Notes: generated by a model not told the origin, from the letters alone. A stretch of 64,000 bases of DNA from Butyriboletus loyo (GCA_038093515.1 JBBPSI010000009.1:124001-188000); one strand, 5' to 3'. Positions 35,986-51,200 are shown, numbered from the stretch's first letter. Program-made: numbers and translations.

Positions 35986-37362
35986 ATGGAGAAGGCGTCG
36001 CACCTTTCGGTCATCGTGGACCTGTCTCCATCGCAATGGCATCGCTCCGCACAGACGACCAATCCCTACCCACTATCCATCGAGACCTTTCTCTCTCACC
36101 TCCTCGCCTTCCTAAATGCTCACATCGCTTCCAAGCATGAGAACACCTTAGCAGTCTTTGGAGCACTTCCTGGTAAGAGGTTGGTAGGACGGCATTCACA
36201 CCCGGCTGTAAGACTACATTGACGACCCGGGGTTAGCGTCATGCTCTATTGTTCAACGGAAACGTCGACACTGGCCGACGACCCGCTTCCCCTGGATGCA
36301 AACTCATATCCATCCTTCAAGACAGTCGATACCACGGTCCTCCAGCAGATCACATGCGAACTGGAGTCACTTGGTGAAATGGAGGAAGAACGTACGCCTC
36401 ATGTTACCGTTTGGCGAGTGACGCGTTGAAATGGCATTAGCACCCTGTGCTCTGGTCGGTGCACTGACCAAGGCACTTTGCTGTATGTCTTGTTCTCATC
36501 TGGCACGAGAACCTCGTCAACGACAAGCATGATTATCCTCGTCAGACATCAACCGAATCATACATCCGTCCACCTCCACAACAAACGTGGCCAAAGACCC
36601 AACCATCCTTCCGGACCCACGTATTCTCATTCTGTCTGTATCCCCAGACTTGTCATCATCTTATATTCCGATTATGAACTCCATCTTTTCTGCGCAAAAA
36701 CTGGTTTGTCCCGTCTGCCTGTTCATGATGCTGATGTGACCAAGACGTTGGTATAGAAAGTGACGATCGACGTGTGCAAGATATATGGACCCGACGCAGT
36801 CTTCCTTCAGCAAGCTGCGCATCTGACGGATGGGTCGTATATTTACCTCGAACGCCGTGATGCGTTGCTTCAGTACCTTATGGTACGTCCTGTTTCGCAT
36901 CTTGCGCCATTGGTCAGTTCATAGGGAGCATTCCAGATGTCTTTCCTTTCCCCGCCTTCGATTCGCAAAGTTCTTGCCATCCCGACGCAAGACAAGATCG
37001 ATTTCAGAGCGGCATGTTTCTGTCACAAGAACATTGTCGACATTGGCTTTGTCTGTTCCGTCTGCCTATCGAGTCTGTACACCGAATTCGTTAAACATAC
37101 GGAGATACTGACGTCAACGATCAGTTTTTTGTCAACCTGTTCCTGTTTGTTCGACATGCAGGTAAGCCGTGTTGGAAAATCGTCCATGATAAGTAACATT
37201 GATATAACGTGATATAGAACAAAATTCCCGTTGAAAACGCTCCAACGTCTGAGTGCCGTTCGATCAACTCCTCCTTCCGTGAACTTTCAACCCCTTGCGA
37301 ATCTCAATAACGGCGCTCTGCGGTCGGTTTCGCACCTCGCGAATGGTGGAACGGGGGGCTAA
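35986..37362 (+). CDS. TFB4: TFIIH core subunit Tfb4 (p34)
   Basis: ATG 35986 starts MEKASHLSVIVDLSPSQWHR, the vWA-like fold of Tfb4, then IETFLSHLLAFLNAHIASKH and ENTLAVFGALPGK. After introns come SVMLYCSTETSTL, CALVGALTKALC, ILILSVSPDLSSSYIPIMNS, KVTIDVCKIYGPDAVFLQQA and AAHLTDGSYIYLERRDALLQ. The zinc-binding C-terminus is assembled from four exons: CFCHKNIVDIGFVCSVCLS, then IFCQPVPVCSTCR from a 37-nt exon (about 37133-37169), then TKFPLKTLQRLSAVRSTPPS, ending with TAA at 37360-37362. The Tfb4 subunit works in transcription initiation and nucleotide excision repair. All zinc-ligand cysteines appear present. It converges with the taspase gene, 228 bp apart. Confidence 0.92.
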
Positions 37363-37590
37363 TGCACATATCCATATCTGCTTGATCATCGCAAAACACA
37401 AACATCCATATGCACGTTACCACAACGGAGGTGGCGTTTGCGAATTTGCCATTCCCGGTGACCATCTTCGCCCTGATCACTCTATCCATGGAGGGGGAGC
37501 GCAGTGATATAAACAGGCGATGCATTCGTCGCAAGGACTGGTTGCGAAACTTTGGGACGACGTAGAATCTTTGCCTTGCGGCACTTTTGT

Positions 37591-39375
37591 TTATACTCCG
37601 GACTCGTAAAGACGACTCTTGCATACCTTTGGTGTAAGCTTTCCAGAGTTTGCGTACGCAATCGCCATGCTTTCCGTGGTGAAAGCACACCACAACCTCG
37701 CTGGACATTTCATCAGAGGATCGTACAATCCGACGATGGAGTAGGCGCACGTATGACGTCTGACTGCTGTGCCTCTTTCGTCATCAAAAGGACACCAGCA
37801 TTGGGATGGGTATCGCCGCGTGCCCTGACCGGATCTTGTGCTCTTGTCAGATGAATCTACGGAGGAGACTGATTGATTCCAAACTCGCCATGAAAATGGG
37901 TGGACAATGTCTTCATAAGCAACTCGTGGACATCTGCCTCTGCACCGTCTTGTCTCGGACGGAGGACGTCAGCGATGGTGCGAGCTAGTGTAGTTCTCAC
38001 AATATGCTCCCCAGCGCCTGAGATCTTCGTTGAAAAAGAGCAGGTCAAGATTCGCGCGGCGATCGTCGTACCTGATATGCTGCAAGCCATCCCCGCCTGT
38101 CCATCCCGTGATTGTTCCGCCCAGCATCCCGTACCAAACGTTGCAGCCTCGGATCCAGTCAGTCAACACCCGTTATCCTTGCCCATCAGTGACTCCGCGA
38201 AAGATACTTCACCTCTCCGATCCTCCCTGAATACTTGAGGAGTAACCCGCCACTACCACAAACGTCAGTCGCCGTCCGCATCTGAAAGACGAGCCGGGGC
38301 TGGAACGATGGACCATCCAACGGACCTAGATACGCCCGCAGCCAAGTTCCCATCGGAATCCCACGCGATCGCGCCCACCGTGTCCTGCATCGCATCCTGG
38401 GGGAGCACGACCGGGCCCGCTGCAAGCTCATCGACATCTGTTGACGTCGCCTCAGCCTCATCGTACCGCTTTCTCCATATCTGCCATTCCTCCTTTGCGC
38501 GCGATGCAACCATGCTCGTCGGATCGACCGTCTCGATCCCGTGTCTCTGTGCAAACGCATGTGCGCCAGAAGACACCAAGGTCCTGGACATTCGATCGCA
38601 TCAGCCCACTCCAACCCGATAGACCAAAAAAGAGCACGCGACTACAAGCCGGCGCGTCCTCGAGGACGTACAATGGTCGAATGCGACCGAGTCTGTCCGG
38701 CACGCGAGCGTGCGCGAGGACAACATTGGCGAGCTTGATCAGGCTTTTAACCCCTGTTGTTTACACGTAACGTAACGACGATTGCGATGTGAACGCATCG
38801 TCGAGATGATCAGAGGGATCGTCGGACGTAAGTGGAGGCAAGAGGGAGCGCTGCAACGTCGAATCAAAGGATCGTCGCGCGGAGCAGGTTGGAAGAAAAG
38901 ACGCGCCTGAGACCGCGCCCACGCTCCCAAAATCGCCCGTTCGCCCGTCCATGATGGCAGCGTCGCATTCGACGGTACCTTCAAACGTCAAGTTGGAGCC
39001 ATATCCTTGAGCAAATGGGAAATAAGTAGGCGATGGGGCGACGCGAGGTTTTCATCGGGAGTGCTTTGCTCCAGTTCTCAATCGAAAGAGGACCGACGTG
39101 ACGTACCTGCATTCAGACAGTCGTCGTCTTCGAGAATGGTGATCGCCAGCTCGACGATGGATAAAGCACTCATGGATGAAAGGTCGGATGCCATTCGGAG
39201 CGCTTCTGTGCATGCACTAGAGGGTAAGGCTTCGTGTCAGTCAAAACGTCGGTGCGAGTATCATGATGATATCGAGTCACCGTTTCATCGCGCCTTTCAC
39301 TTGGGCTTCCGATGCTCTACCATGCTGCCCAGCGCCGCCATGCACGGCGACGTAGGATATCTTTGTGGATGTCAT
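37591..39375 (-). CDS. Threonine aspartase (taspase 1-like), Ntn hydrolase
   Basis: ATG 39375 starts MTSTKISYVAVHGGAGQHGR, the N-terminus of type 2 asparaginase/taspase. It is followed by SALSIVELAITILEDDDCLN, YGSNLTFEGTVECDAAIMDG and RTGDFGSVGAVSG. The autoprocessing nucleophile is the Thr in MQDTVGAIAWDSDGNLAAGV (about 38360), preceded by a long acidic linker as in taspases. GGLLLKYSGRIGE joins across an intron to AATFGTGCWAEQSRDGQAGM, then GAGEHIVRTTLARTIADVLR. The last exons give GDTHPNAGVLLMTKEAQQSD and RLWCAFTTESMAIAYANSGK, ending at TAA 37591-37593. Family members self-cleave and then cut proteins after Asp. The C-terminal layout (WCAFTT.SMAIAYA) favours taspase over plain asparaginase. 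Confidence 0.88.
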
Positions 39376-39701
39376 GAAATGGGAAAGCGACGAGCGAGTT
39401 ATCACCGAACCAAGCAAGCTGGAGCCACAAAATCATGACTCTCAGTGTCAGCAGAAAGAAACCGACGAGACACGGCGCGTGTCTCAAAAACGTGATGGCA
39501 TTGATAGAACGAACTCGTAGATACACGCGAGACGCAAAGTACACATACAAATTCGTCATGATGAGTCTAACAATTGTCCACAACCAGATCCCTCCAGCGT
39601 ATAAATCAAGAAGAACGACACCTATATGTAGTGTCACCCGAGTTGTCACAGGTGTTTTTTTTGCTTTGGCCCTTTGCTCCCCACCGATACCCTCAATCCA
39701 A

Positions 39702-41562
39702 TCAGCAGCTTTCTTCCAAGTCGTCTGGCAGCATAGCACCCAACGGCATGGTTGCAATGGTTGCAAGCACGAGAACGATGTAGACTCCATACCCACCCAT
39801 GAAGTTGTTTTGGATCGAATACGCAAACAACGACGTCGCTGATGCAGGTCCAACAGCACGGGCGATAGATGCGGTGGTCTGTGCAACACCATTGATTGTA
39901 CCAAGACATCGTCGGTTCGGGGCGGCAGCCGTGATGTACATTAGGATGCAGCCTAAGATCGCGCCATTAGTTTTGAGGGGTAGACAACTAGAAATGACGC
40001 ACCAAAGGACATGTCCACGACGATTAAGAACGCAAGGTGACAGATAAGCGCGAGCCAGACGAGCCAATTGATTCCCCACTGCTGAGCAATCCAGTTGATG
40101 ATGGGGAAGAGAGTGAAAAGCGGAATGAAACAGAAGTGACCAATGCGTAATAATTTTTTGGGTCCTAGTCTATCTATGAGTGGGGCAAAGTAGAATGCCT
40201 GGAAGAGGCCATTACAGATGCCAAAGCAAGCCATCCAGAGTCCAATCGTCATGGGCGTGAATCCTAAACCCCCAAACTCGACTGCTGTGGAGTAGAAAAG
40301 AGGCTGGAGTGAGTACAGTGCTATTTCGAGGATGGCAAGCACTCCATAGTTCGCTATGCGCAACACCCTTCGCGCGTTGAGGAGTTTGGACAGAGGCATC
40401 GGCGCATCTGAAGGCGGCGAGAGAAATTCTTGCTGCTGGTCAATCGTGGCATAGTTGAGTTGATGAACACCAGCTTCTCTATCAACGGAGGAATCGCGTT
40501 TCTCTGGTGTAACGCTGGAAGGCACGGACTTTGTGGTTGTTAGCTGTAAACTATGGTATCAGCATGCGCAAGCCACCCACTTCTTTGAGGAAAAGAAGAA
40601 CGGCTCCAAAAGTCAACAATGAGAACCCAGCAGCGACACCACATGGCAAGAAATACGGAAACTGGCCCCAGAATGGAGAGCTGAAGAATTGAGGAAAGTT
40701 GTCCTGTGGCCGTGCAAGCGTCCCGCCGATGACTGGACTACGGAGAGTCAACTCAAGTGTGCATGACAAAAGCCTAGCCATCATATTCACCCAAGTGTCA
40801 TGCCCAGTGACCAAGCCATGGGCAGCAAGGCGAAGCCCTGAGCCATGTTCGTAGAGTCTGTCAGTTCCCCCAGCATGCTCTTCATAACACCGATGTTGCC
40901 GTTGAGAGCACCGGTGATACAACGGCTGAGGAGATGACCAATAGGTGTAAGATCGGGAGCCAGTATGAACCGAGAAGGCACACCTTAATACCAATCCGGT
41001 GAACGTACGCGATAGACCGAAGCAGACCATTGATATAGAGAGACCGAATACACCTAATAGAAGTACGGGCTTACGACCAATATGGTCCGACGCGCGACTC
41101 CATTGGAGGACAGTCGCAGCCTGTGTGACAAAGAAGAGCGACTCCTAAGATCGGCCATCAGCGCGTGAGCCAATAGCAAGTCACGACTCCATAATCTTTA
41201 CGTACGATCATCCCTGCATAGTAACCTAAACGACAATATCTCAGCGGTGTGAGCTGGCGGTGGCCAGGACGCGAGTAGTACTCACCGACTTGTGTTTCGT
41301 CGCCGTCTGTGATGTCCATCTCGCGAATAAGCTGGATCGAGTAGAGTGAATACGGGACCCAAGCACGACAACGCGGGCTTACCTGGTTAACGAAGGGGTA
41401 TATGCATTGCGACGCGATGGGTTCGACCAAGATTGAGAGCAGGAGCACGCAGATCTGGACTTTTGGCAAAGGAGTGGGTTTCTTGAAATCGTTCCGGTCG
41501 CTGGCAGCGGTGAGCAAAGGGGTCTGGTCGTCGCTGTTGGCAAGAGTGGGCGAGACGGTCAT
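39702..41562 (-). CDS. MFS transporter (DHA1/ZIF-like)
   Basis: ATG 41562 starts MTVSPTLANSDDQTPLLTAA; earlier ATG-like readings are out of context. TM1 is VQICVLLLSILVEPIASQCI, then GYYAGMI, then the loop 2-3 signature VLQWSRASDHIGRKPVLLLG. Further segments are RCITGALNGNIGVMKSMLGE (TM4-loop), FALLPMAWSLGMTLGPVIGG and TLARP, typical of plant ZIF1 and fungal YCR023C-like transporters. A cytoplasmic loop with SVTPEKRDSSVD follows. The second half has six TMs (LRIANYGVLAILEIALYSLQ, FYFAPLIDRLGPKKLL, RCLGTINGVAQTTASIARAV), ending DDLEESC at 39702. Substrate unknown. At least six introns are needed. Tandem with the taspase gene on the same strand. Confidence 0.87.
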
Positions 41563-41999
41563 TCCGATGCAAGAGGAGGAAGGAAGAAAGCAATCGGTGG
41601 TTGAACGGGGCCCGCTTGGAAATTTATAGGCCAAAGTTGTTGACGGCAATCGCGAAAAAAATCAACAACACAGATCGGGACTCCGGGAGCACAACTCCAT
41701 TTACATACGCGAGACGTCTGGAATGGCATGCAGACGTCTGAGAGGTTCTTCTAAGAGATCAGTGACACAACGAACCATTTTCTGGATCCGTCCCGCTACT
41801 CAGCTGACGACCCCAAGCACTGTCGTCGAGACAAACAGGGAACGCCTACTGAATAGTAGGTCCGAGCTTGGAATGATGAATCCGTGCCTAACCTGCACTC
41901 TGTCGCGGTCGACCCCAGGCTCACCTGTTTCGGAGAACCCACGGTCGGCTTCGGCCGAGCTCGCGTGTGGGCCCTTGTTCTTGACTCTTACACCTGCCC

Positions 42000-43840
42000 A
42001 TGGTCCCCAGCACAGACCACGGTCTGTTCCGCAACGGCCTTCGTGCCGTGTGGATTCTTGCAGTCGTCTGGCTTGAGCTTGGCACGTTCCGTTTTGCCCT
42101 GCGTGACTGTCGTTGGCCGGACACGCAGCAGGTGTGTGTGTGCTTCTCCTTTGTGCTTGCATCATGCCGACGAGCGAGTTGCCTTTGACTCAGCCTCACA
42201 TCCCTGATTCACGTCTCGTGCGGATACTCGTCATAGCGGATCCACAAATAATCGACCGCCATTCCTACCCCGGTCGTGGGACGCTTCTCTCCGCACTAAG
42301 TCAATACGTCGTGGACCTGAACCTTCGTAAGAGCTGGAATTTTGCATTCCACCACCTCCGGCCTAATGCCGTGGTGGTGCTAGGTACGCTTGGATAGTCA
42401 ATACCTTGCGTTGTGCACTAAAGAATGTTCCAGGTGACATGATGGATAACGGCCGTTTATCCATGTCGACCGACGAGTACGTGCATCGACAATACGCCCC
42501 TCGAAGCGTCCTTTCACATATGAATTGAGGCTGGTTTCTTCCCAGATACGAAGCCTATTTCGCGCGATATCAGAGTATCTTCAACATGGGCGATTCATCA
42601 TCCCCGGTATATTACTTACCAGGTAATCATGATGTAGGGTTCGTCTTCTCTCTATCCGCAGTGCATACAGCATCTCATGCAGCCATTCTTCCAGCCTTGG
42701 CAATTTGCCCCCGTTCTCTCTGGAGGCTGACCAACGCTACATCTCCCATTTCGGTCCTCGGAATTATCGCCGTACCATCGCGAACCATACCCTCGTATTC
42801 ATTGATGCTCCTGCCCTCGTCGAAGAAGACCTGTTACGTGCTGAACGTGGACACACATTTGACAGTTGGCCTACTATCTCACGTGGCCCCGTAGAGTTTG
42901 TGAAACAGACTGCATCGGTTGGCTCTCAGGGTCCTGTTGTCTTGTTTACACACATTCCTCTTGCTCGTCGTTCGGATGTGTCCTGTGGTCCTTTGCGTGA
43001 AAAGGGAACGATACGGCAGGGCTATGGGTTTGGTTACCAGAATACGCTCTCGGATGGGGCAACCGAGTTTTTACTCCAGTCCCTCAAGCCATCTCTCATT
43101 ATGAGGTTTGTCAACAATTCGTCCACGGAGCATACCCCTGACTGTGCAACAGTGGTGACGACCATGATTATTGTGAATATGAACATACTGTCGCCTCGTC
43201 TGGCGAAAGGATTCAAGAAGTCACCGTCAAGTCGATCTCGATGGCAATGGGAATCCGTCGGCCAGGCTTCCAACTACTGTCGCTAATTTCAACAGTACCC
43301 TCAGCAGATCAAATCACGCAGATTCCAGTCTCCCCTCCACTGCACGCCCCTTGCTTAATGCCAAATCAGTTGGAAATATACTTTTATATCTACATTCCAC
43401 TCGTATTTCTGTCTGTTTCCCTCCTGTTTGCATTCAATGTCAGGCGCGTGAACGGAGGCGCTTCTTATCAAGCATGGAGCAGAAAGCACAGTCGTCGAGA
43501 CACTCCCGAGACGCTACGCGAGTTATCCCGGGGAAACCTGTCGCTCGCATCCGATGCCGATTCCTTCCTTCCCCCTCCCGCAAATGAATCACGAGACCAC
43601 CATGTACCTCTGCGCGGTCGCTCTAACTCATCACTCTGGACACGGACATTCACGTTCGGTGGTCATCGGCACCGCATCGTACTTCCAAACCCATTTGGAA
43701 ACTGGCGTTTGAGGGCTGATTGCCGAATACCTCAGCGCAACGTGGGGGTGTTTGTCGGACTGCTGCAAGACGTAGGGATGGTAGCGTGGCCACCTGTTCT
43801 CGTGTTTTTAGCGACGTCGTGGTGGGTCATGCAGTGGTAG
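42000..43840 (+). CDS. Cdc1/Ted1-type GPI-remodelling phosphoesterase, apparently active copy
   Basis: ATG 42000. The N-terminal TM is VWILAVVWLELGTF, ending in CRWPDTQQ. After an intron the metallophosphoesterase core begins. Metal-binding motifs in order are ILVIADPQIID (D-x-Q), VVVLGDMMDNGR (GDxxD, split by an intron), YYLPGNHDVG (GNHD), VLFTHIPLARR (H) and SGDDHDYCEYEHT (DHDYC). All are intact. The C-terminal part has PGFQLLSLI and two TM segments (YIPLVFLSVSLLFAFN; VAWPPVLVFLATSWW). This is the Cdc1/Ted1/PGAP5 family, ER/Golgi Mn-dependent enzymes that remove ethanolamine phosphate from GPI-anchor mannose. It is divergent from the MFS gene. A paralogue with damaged motifs lies at 57486-59603. 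Confidence 0.9.
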
Positions 43841-45435
43841 TATCGGGGACAAGCGCATCGATGATGCTGCAGAGCGCTACCCATATTGTGAGCGTCCTCG
43901 AGGAAAACATACGATCACTCAATGGACGGTGGTAGAATTGGTCGGGTTGCTTTCCTCACATGGTCTACCTTACATTCGTTTCGTGTTCACAATGCCATCA
44001 CGATATCACACCCATTAATTATCATTTATCTTAAACGAGATAGTGATGTTGAGGTACCTTGCAGTCGGGTTCCTGTGTCGGCACTGACGCAGAGACGTTG
44101 GTACATGTTCGATATGATCGACCTGACAAGTCGGGGTCCGTGGAATGCGCGGCTGGAGGGGTCGGACGAAATGTCCAGTTGACAGGACCGGGCCGATGAT
44201 TTTTCGACAGACTCGGGTGCCTCTGAACCCGTTCAAGGAGCGCAAGCCGAGGATAAATGAGCGAGGTCGATCTGTAGAGGCACATAGTAACGTTACCGCT
44301 CGACTGCTCTACCGCAGGTTATTTGAGAGTTACGATTGGGCGATGGCCAGCAACAGAGGAAAATTCGGGGTCTCACCAGCATCAGATAGAACCCGGTTCG
44401 CTCTGCGGATAGGCTCGGGCGTTAACCTTTATCACATGGAGCTATATACCCAAGACCACATGCTACGTCACAGTTCTGGTTCCTAGGAGAATGTACAACC
44501 ACGCGGGCGGGAGCACCCGTCCGAGAACCAAGGGGCGCCCCAGACTCCTTGGCGCGGGCTATGCAGCCAGACATCAGGTCACTGGGTGGTCGAACATCCC
44601 CGATCGCTCGATACCTCGACAATTAACGCTTTTTGAGAAAGAGAGCAACACGTTCTCGAGGTTCGTCATGGGGAGGGCGATAACGCGTCAGGACAGACGC
44701 ATGAATTCGCACGATCCTTGCGAGTGGACATCGAGTTTCGATCAACGGCCCCGATGTGCATCGCAAATGAAAGGTGAGATGTGGAGACGTGAATCGTCCT
44801 CGGGGATGGTTATCTATACGGACAAAGATAGCGACGTTCTGGAGATCGCGCCACTAGGGCTCAGGAATTTTGATCATTATGGCGCAAATGGAGAGGGCCT
44901 CGTGGCTTCCGCACAGTAGAAGCATGACAGGAACGCAAACGGTATTCGTGGTAGGGCTCACTTGAATGGTGCTCGCCAAAGGGACACAACCCAAGACGAT
45001 CACGATATAGTCCGCAGGAAACGTGTGTGCTCGACAACATGTGGGTCGTTGATTGAGGAGGGTGTGGCGCATGGAGGGTGCCCGCTTGGAGCCGCTTACA
45101 TGTAAATCAGAAGGAGATAAGGGTCGGACAGATTCGGGTGGAGGCAGAAGAAGAGAAGCGCTGGGGGGAGTTGAATACGGAGCAGGCAAAGCCCATATGG
45201 ATAAGACACGCACTGCAAATATACCGAGCGAATCCTGGGGCGAAACGACTGGGTGCTATGGCAGTCTAAACGCAAGGACCCCCGATATATACAAGGTGAT
45301 CAGAAAGTTGGGCGTAATCGTTTATAAAAGCAAAATGAACAGTCGGACGGCAACGCTGTTACCGTCCCTTGGCTCCGAACAGGGCCAGCCTAGGGATTCA
45401 ATCCAGTCGCTGGCAGGAGACGTTTTCTCGATTTG
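43841..45435. other. 1.6-kb intergenic region between phosphoesterase and UGP
   Basis: Several open frames of 110-140 codons occur on both strands, but none carries a convincing motif or joins to another exon. A minus-strand hydrophobic piece near 45040-44970 (ADYIVIVLGCVPLAST) could be a TM exon, but no partner was found. Confidence 0.3.
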
Positions 45436-45908
45436 ATGCAGGCACGTTCGTCTTGCCAGCCGAGCCACTTGAACGGTTATAATCCCCAGCATCGACCCAG
45501 CTACCCGTTCACCCACCTCAGCCTGAGGCAGTCTCCTGGCCGTCCTACTACTACTACTACTACATCCCCACTTTCCCCGTCATCGTCCCTCGCCAGTCGC
45601 GACATTAGAACCACTTTCGACAGTCGGCCGAATTCGAACGCACGGGTCCATCGTAGATCTGTTTGCGACCTTGTCATCCCGGAGGAAACACAGGGCCTGA
45701 TTCCGGACTTGTCCGCGACGCTCCATAATCATATCGATCTCAGCTTGGAGCTTCTTAAGCGTCACCACAAACCTAAGAGCATCCTCAATCGATCCCCTTC
45801 TGACCCTCAAATTCTCTCTACAATTACAACACAGCCCATCCACATACCAAAGTCCGCGTACGTCTCTCTTTTCACCATCCTCCTCGTCCCTCACCTTCTT
45901 CCAGTACG

Positions 45909-47846
<1,938 letters not shown>

Positions 47847-48279
47847 ACGATCGCGATCCGCTGCGACGTTTCTGGAGACTACGCTTGGTTTTCTCGTCTT
47901 GTTCTTGCATCGGATTGTGGACATTGAAAAACCTTTATGTAATAGAGCACTACCAAAATGACTTTATTTTTGTTTCATAGCTTTGATGTTGATGAGGGTA
48001 GGATAGCGGGTGTCAAGATAACCTTGGTTGGATGTGTTGTGATACTTGGTCTTTCTCACTGGGATCATATGTTCATTTTGTGTGATCGAAGGCGTATCCT
48101 TGCTACGATCTTTCGCTTGCTGCGATGGATTCGTATCCGCCTTGACTATGCACCAAACAGGAGGAGTCGAGATGTCGTTATAATTGTGGCAAGATCACCT
48201 GTCAGGTCACGCGTGTTTATTACGTAATCAAATAGACTGTTGGCCTTCATGGATGGCAACTTGATTCTCGGGGCCCACC
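47847..48279. other. Intergenic, nothing recognised
   Basis: 3' flank of UGP copy 1 and short upstream region of the next plus-strand gene. No motif was seen. Confidence 0.4.
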
Positions 48280-51200
48280 ATGTCTGAGCGTAGTCAGCTG
48301 TCCGAGCATTTACCCAAAGACCCCGTCAGAATTGTCTATCACACGGAAAGCAGAACGTTTGCCAGATTATTCAATGGTAATATCACCTCTTGCCACGCTC
48401 GTAAACGCGTCCTTACTCCGCTTCTTCGCGTAGAGCGTTCCCTCGACGAACTTAAAGATGTCGTCCGGCGAAAACTTGGTCTAGGACGGGAAACCAGCGT
48501 GTCGCTCAAGCAGATAGGCTCTGACGCCCTCCTTGATCTCGAGGATGGTTAGTGTCTACCAGATAGGCTTAGGAGCGCGCTCAATCGACGTCATTTTCAC
48601 AGACGATGATTTTCAGGCGTTTCGCGTCCTTTTGAGGTCTTGCGTTTCCGTAGATATCCAGGTCATCGTGGGCAGGTCTCAGGATTCTATTGTGCCCTCT
48701 TCGGTCGCACCTGTGAGTCCATCCACCTCAAATCTTGATGACGTCTCAAGCGGTGATCACCACAGGGACCGCGAGAGCAGCCGTCAGTAAGTGTGTCAAC
48801 CACCACCTCGTCGGTATCGCCTTCTAGGCAACCGGCTCGCTCAGCAGCGTCTGGCGAATACAGCACGCATTCTGAAGTTGCGCGGACTACCCAGGCTTCT
48901 GCCGCGGCAATAAAGACACCGGACGCTTTTGCGAAAAAGCGCAAGGTGTCATTTGATGACCTCGCTCTAGCAGCTCCTGAAAAACCTGCGGAGCGGCGCG
49001 TATCGAAGAAGGTTACTGCTGTTACTCCCGTTGCGCCTGCAGAGACTGCAGAGACTGCAGAGACTCCTGCTGCTCCAAAGCCGGTAAGCACTGAGGAGCC
49101 CCCGAGGAAGAAAAAAAAGCAAGAGGCCATCAATACAAAGAATGTTCAACCCGCTGAAGCTGCTCAGAGTTCTGCAGCGAAAGCCTCTGAGACACCAAAA
49201 CCCAAACCAAAGAGATCTGTGACGTTTGATCACGGGAGCGAGGTGGGGATTGTGCCACACATGGATGTATCTGCTCACATTGGATTGCTTTGTAGGCGGG
49301 GACGAGCGTGCTAAAGGACGCTGCAACATCTGGGCTCCCGGCGGAGGGGCGAAAGAAACGGAAAAAGGATGACGTCGCTGTCTCGAAGAAATCTTCCGCG
49401 CGTAAGCTCTACCTCGATGAACTGATCACTGCAACCTGATGCTGATTCGATGCTTCATAGCTGTCGACCAAGGCGGTAATTATTTCTGGTCAATATTTGC
49501 GGTACGGTGATTCACGAATCCATTGTGTGTTCCAATAACCTAGGTGTTGTCCAACCGATTGAGCAACCAAGCAATCTGATGAATGAAGCTTCTCTTCAAC
49601 AAGGTGGAGTTGACATTTCGAGGACCAGATGTGTACTAACGGAATCCCAGGTTCAGAAAAATCTAAAAAGACAAGTGTAAGGGGTGGTGCACCAAAGAGT
49701 AAGCCCTATTCCACTTTGATCATGTTTTTAATAACGCAGAAAAAGCTCGTGAGAGTAAAAAGACAAGGGCGCCTAAAGGATCAGCTTGTGCTGGTAAGTA
49801 GTCTTTGCCTTCGAATTATTCGAGATTTATAAATGATAGCATAGCGATTCCTCAGACAAATGCAAGTACCAATGTGCAATCCGAAGTAGCAGCAGCAATT
49901 TTGTCTGGTTACCTGTCTAAAGCAAGTGAGACCGTACCGCCCGAACCTCCTGCGAAGCGAAAGTCCGTAAAGAAAGACACCAAAAAATCTTCTGCATCTA
50001 CTAGTGCATTGCCTGTGGAATCTACAACAGTGTCGGGTGCTCCTGCTAACGAAATACCAACCGTACCTACGGAGCGCAGACTTGACCACATAGTTCTGAC
50101 TAATGGACCATCACGACAGACTCTGGAGCTGAATAGTCCGCCATGCCCTATTTGCCTCGAAAAACCCTTCCACATACGCTATTGCTGTCCCATTGTTCTG
50201 AAAGGTCCCGATGCTATTCGAGAACGACTGAAGGAGCTCAAGAGAACGGATATGGGTGTCCAGCAATCGCTGATCAAAGACCTAGAAGGTCTTCTTCGCG
50301 ATCCAAAAGGTTAGTATTCCATTGTGTCCTCTATCCCAAACCTGACATCAACTGTTATCAGTCACGTCCAAGGCCTCGTTAGATGCCACGCCGATTGACG
50401 GAGTCCAATCGCGAGAGGCTTCGTCGCTGCCCAGCGCTTCTCTACCCAGAACCCCGACGATTCCTAGTAACTCCTACATGTCTGAAGTAACAGTGGAAAG
50501 CAGAGACGAGGGGAGCAGCTCTGAAAGCTCTGATGACATGTTTGAGGGAGGGGTCGAACACAACGAATTACATGCTCCTCGGCGACAGCAAACACCAGAC
50601 GAACAACCATCGCCAGCCAACGATGACTTGGAGGCTGTCATCCGTGGTCCGGCGCCAAAGCGTCACAGTATCCTGCATGTCATCAACCGCATCGTTGAGG
50701 ACGACGATGACAAGGACTCTGACTCGGAAGAGGTCGAGGTCGAATTGGAAGAAGACTCGGACGAAGAGACCGACCGATTGAGGCGTCGGTTGTCCAGACA
50801 CATCAGACGTTCTTCTGACTCCGAGAGCGAGGATGAAGAGTCTAGGTCGCCTTCGCCTTCAGATCTGACTGAAGTCATTTCAAATAACCTACAACCTGGC
50901 GTACAACGCCCTCACAAGCCTGCAGAGGAATCCGCCGAACACCAGGATGGCGATGTTGCCATGAAAGATTCTGTTGATCCTCCCGTTCTCGAGAGACAGG
51001 ATGATGGCAGTAGTGAGGAGACACATGTGGGATCCGAAGATCGCATGGACGTGGACCACGAGTCGATTGGAGAAAAGCGTGCTATTACTATTGCTAACCA
51101 GCAGTCTTCGCTTCCTGCTCCCAGAACTTCTGTTCTACCACCCTCCCATGTTCCCAGCAGTGAGCCGCAAGAGTCGGGGCAAGCAAGCGTTGATCCCGCT

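Noticed and set aside
44854..45213. Minus-strand hydrophobic frame suggesting a MAPEG or small membrane protein
   Set aside because: Only one TM-like piece (ADYIVIVLGCVPLAST) was found; no downstream exon with the MAPEG Arg/Asn motif could be assembled.
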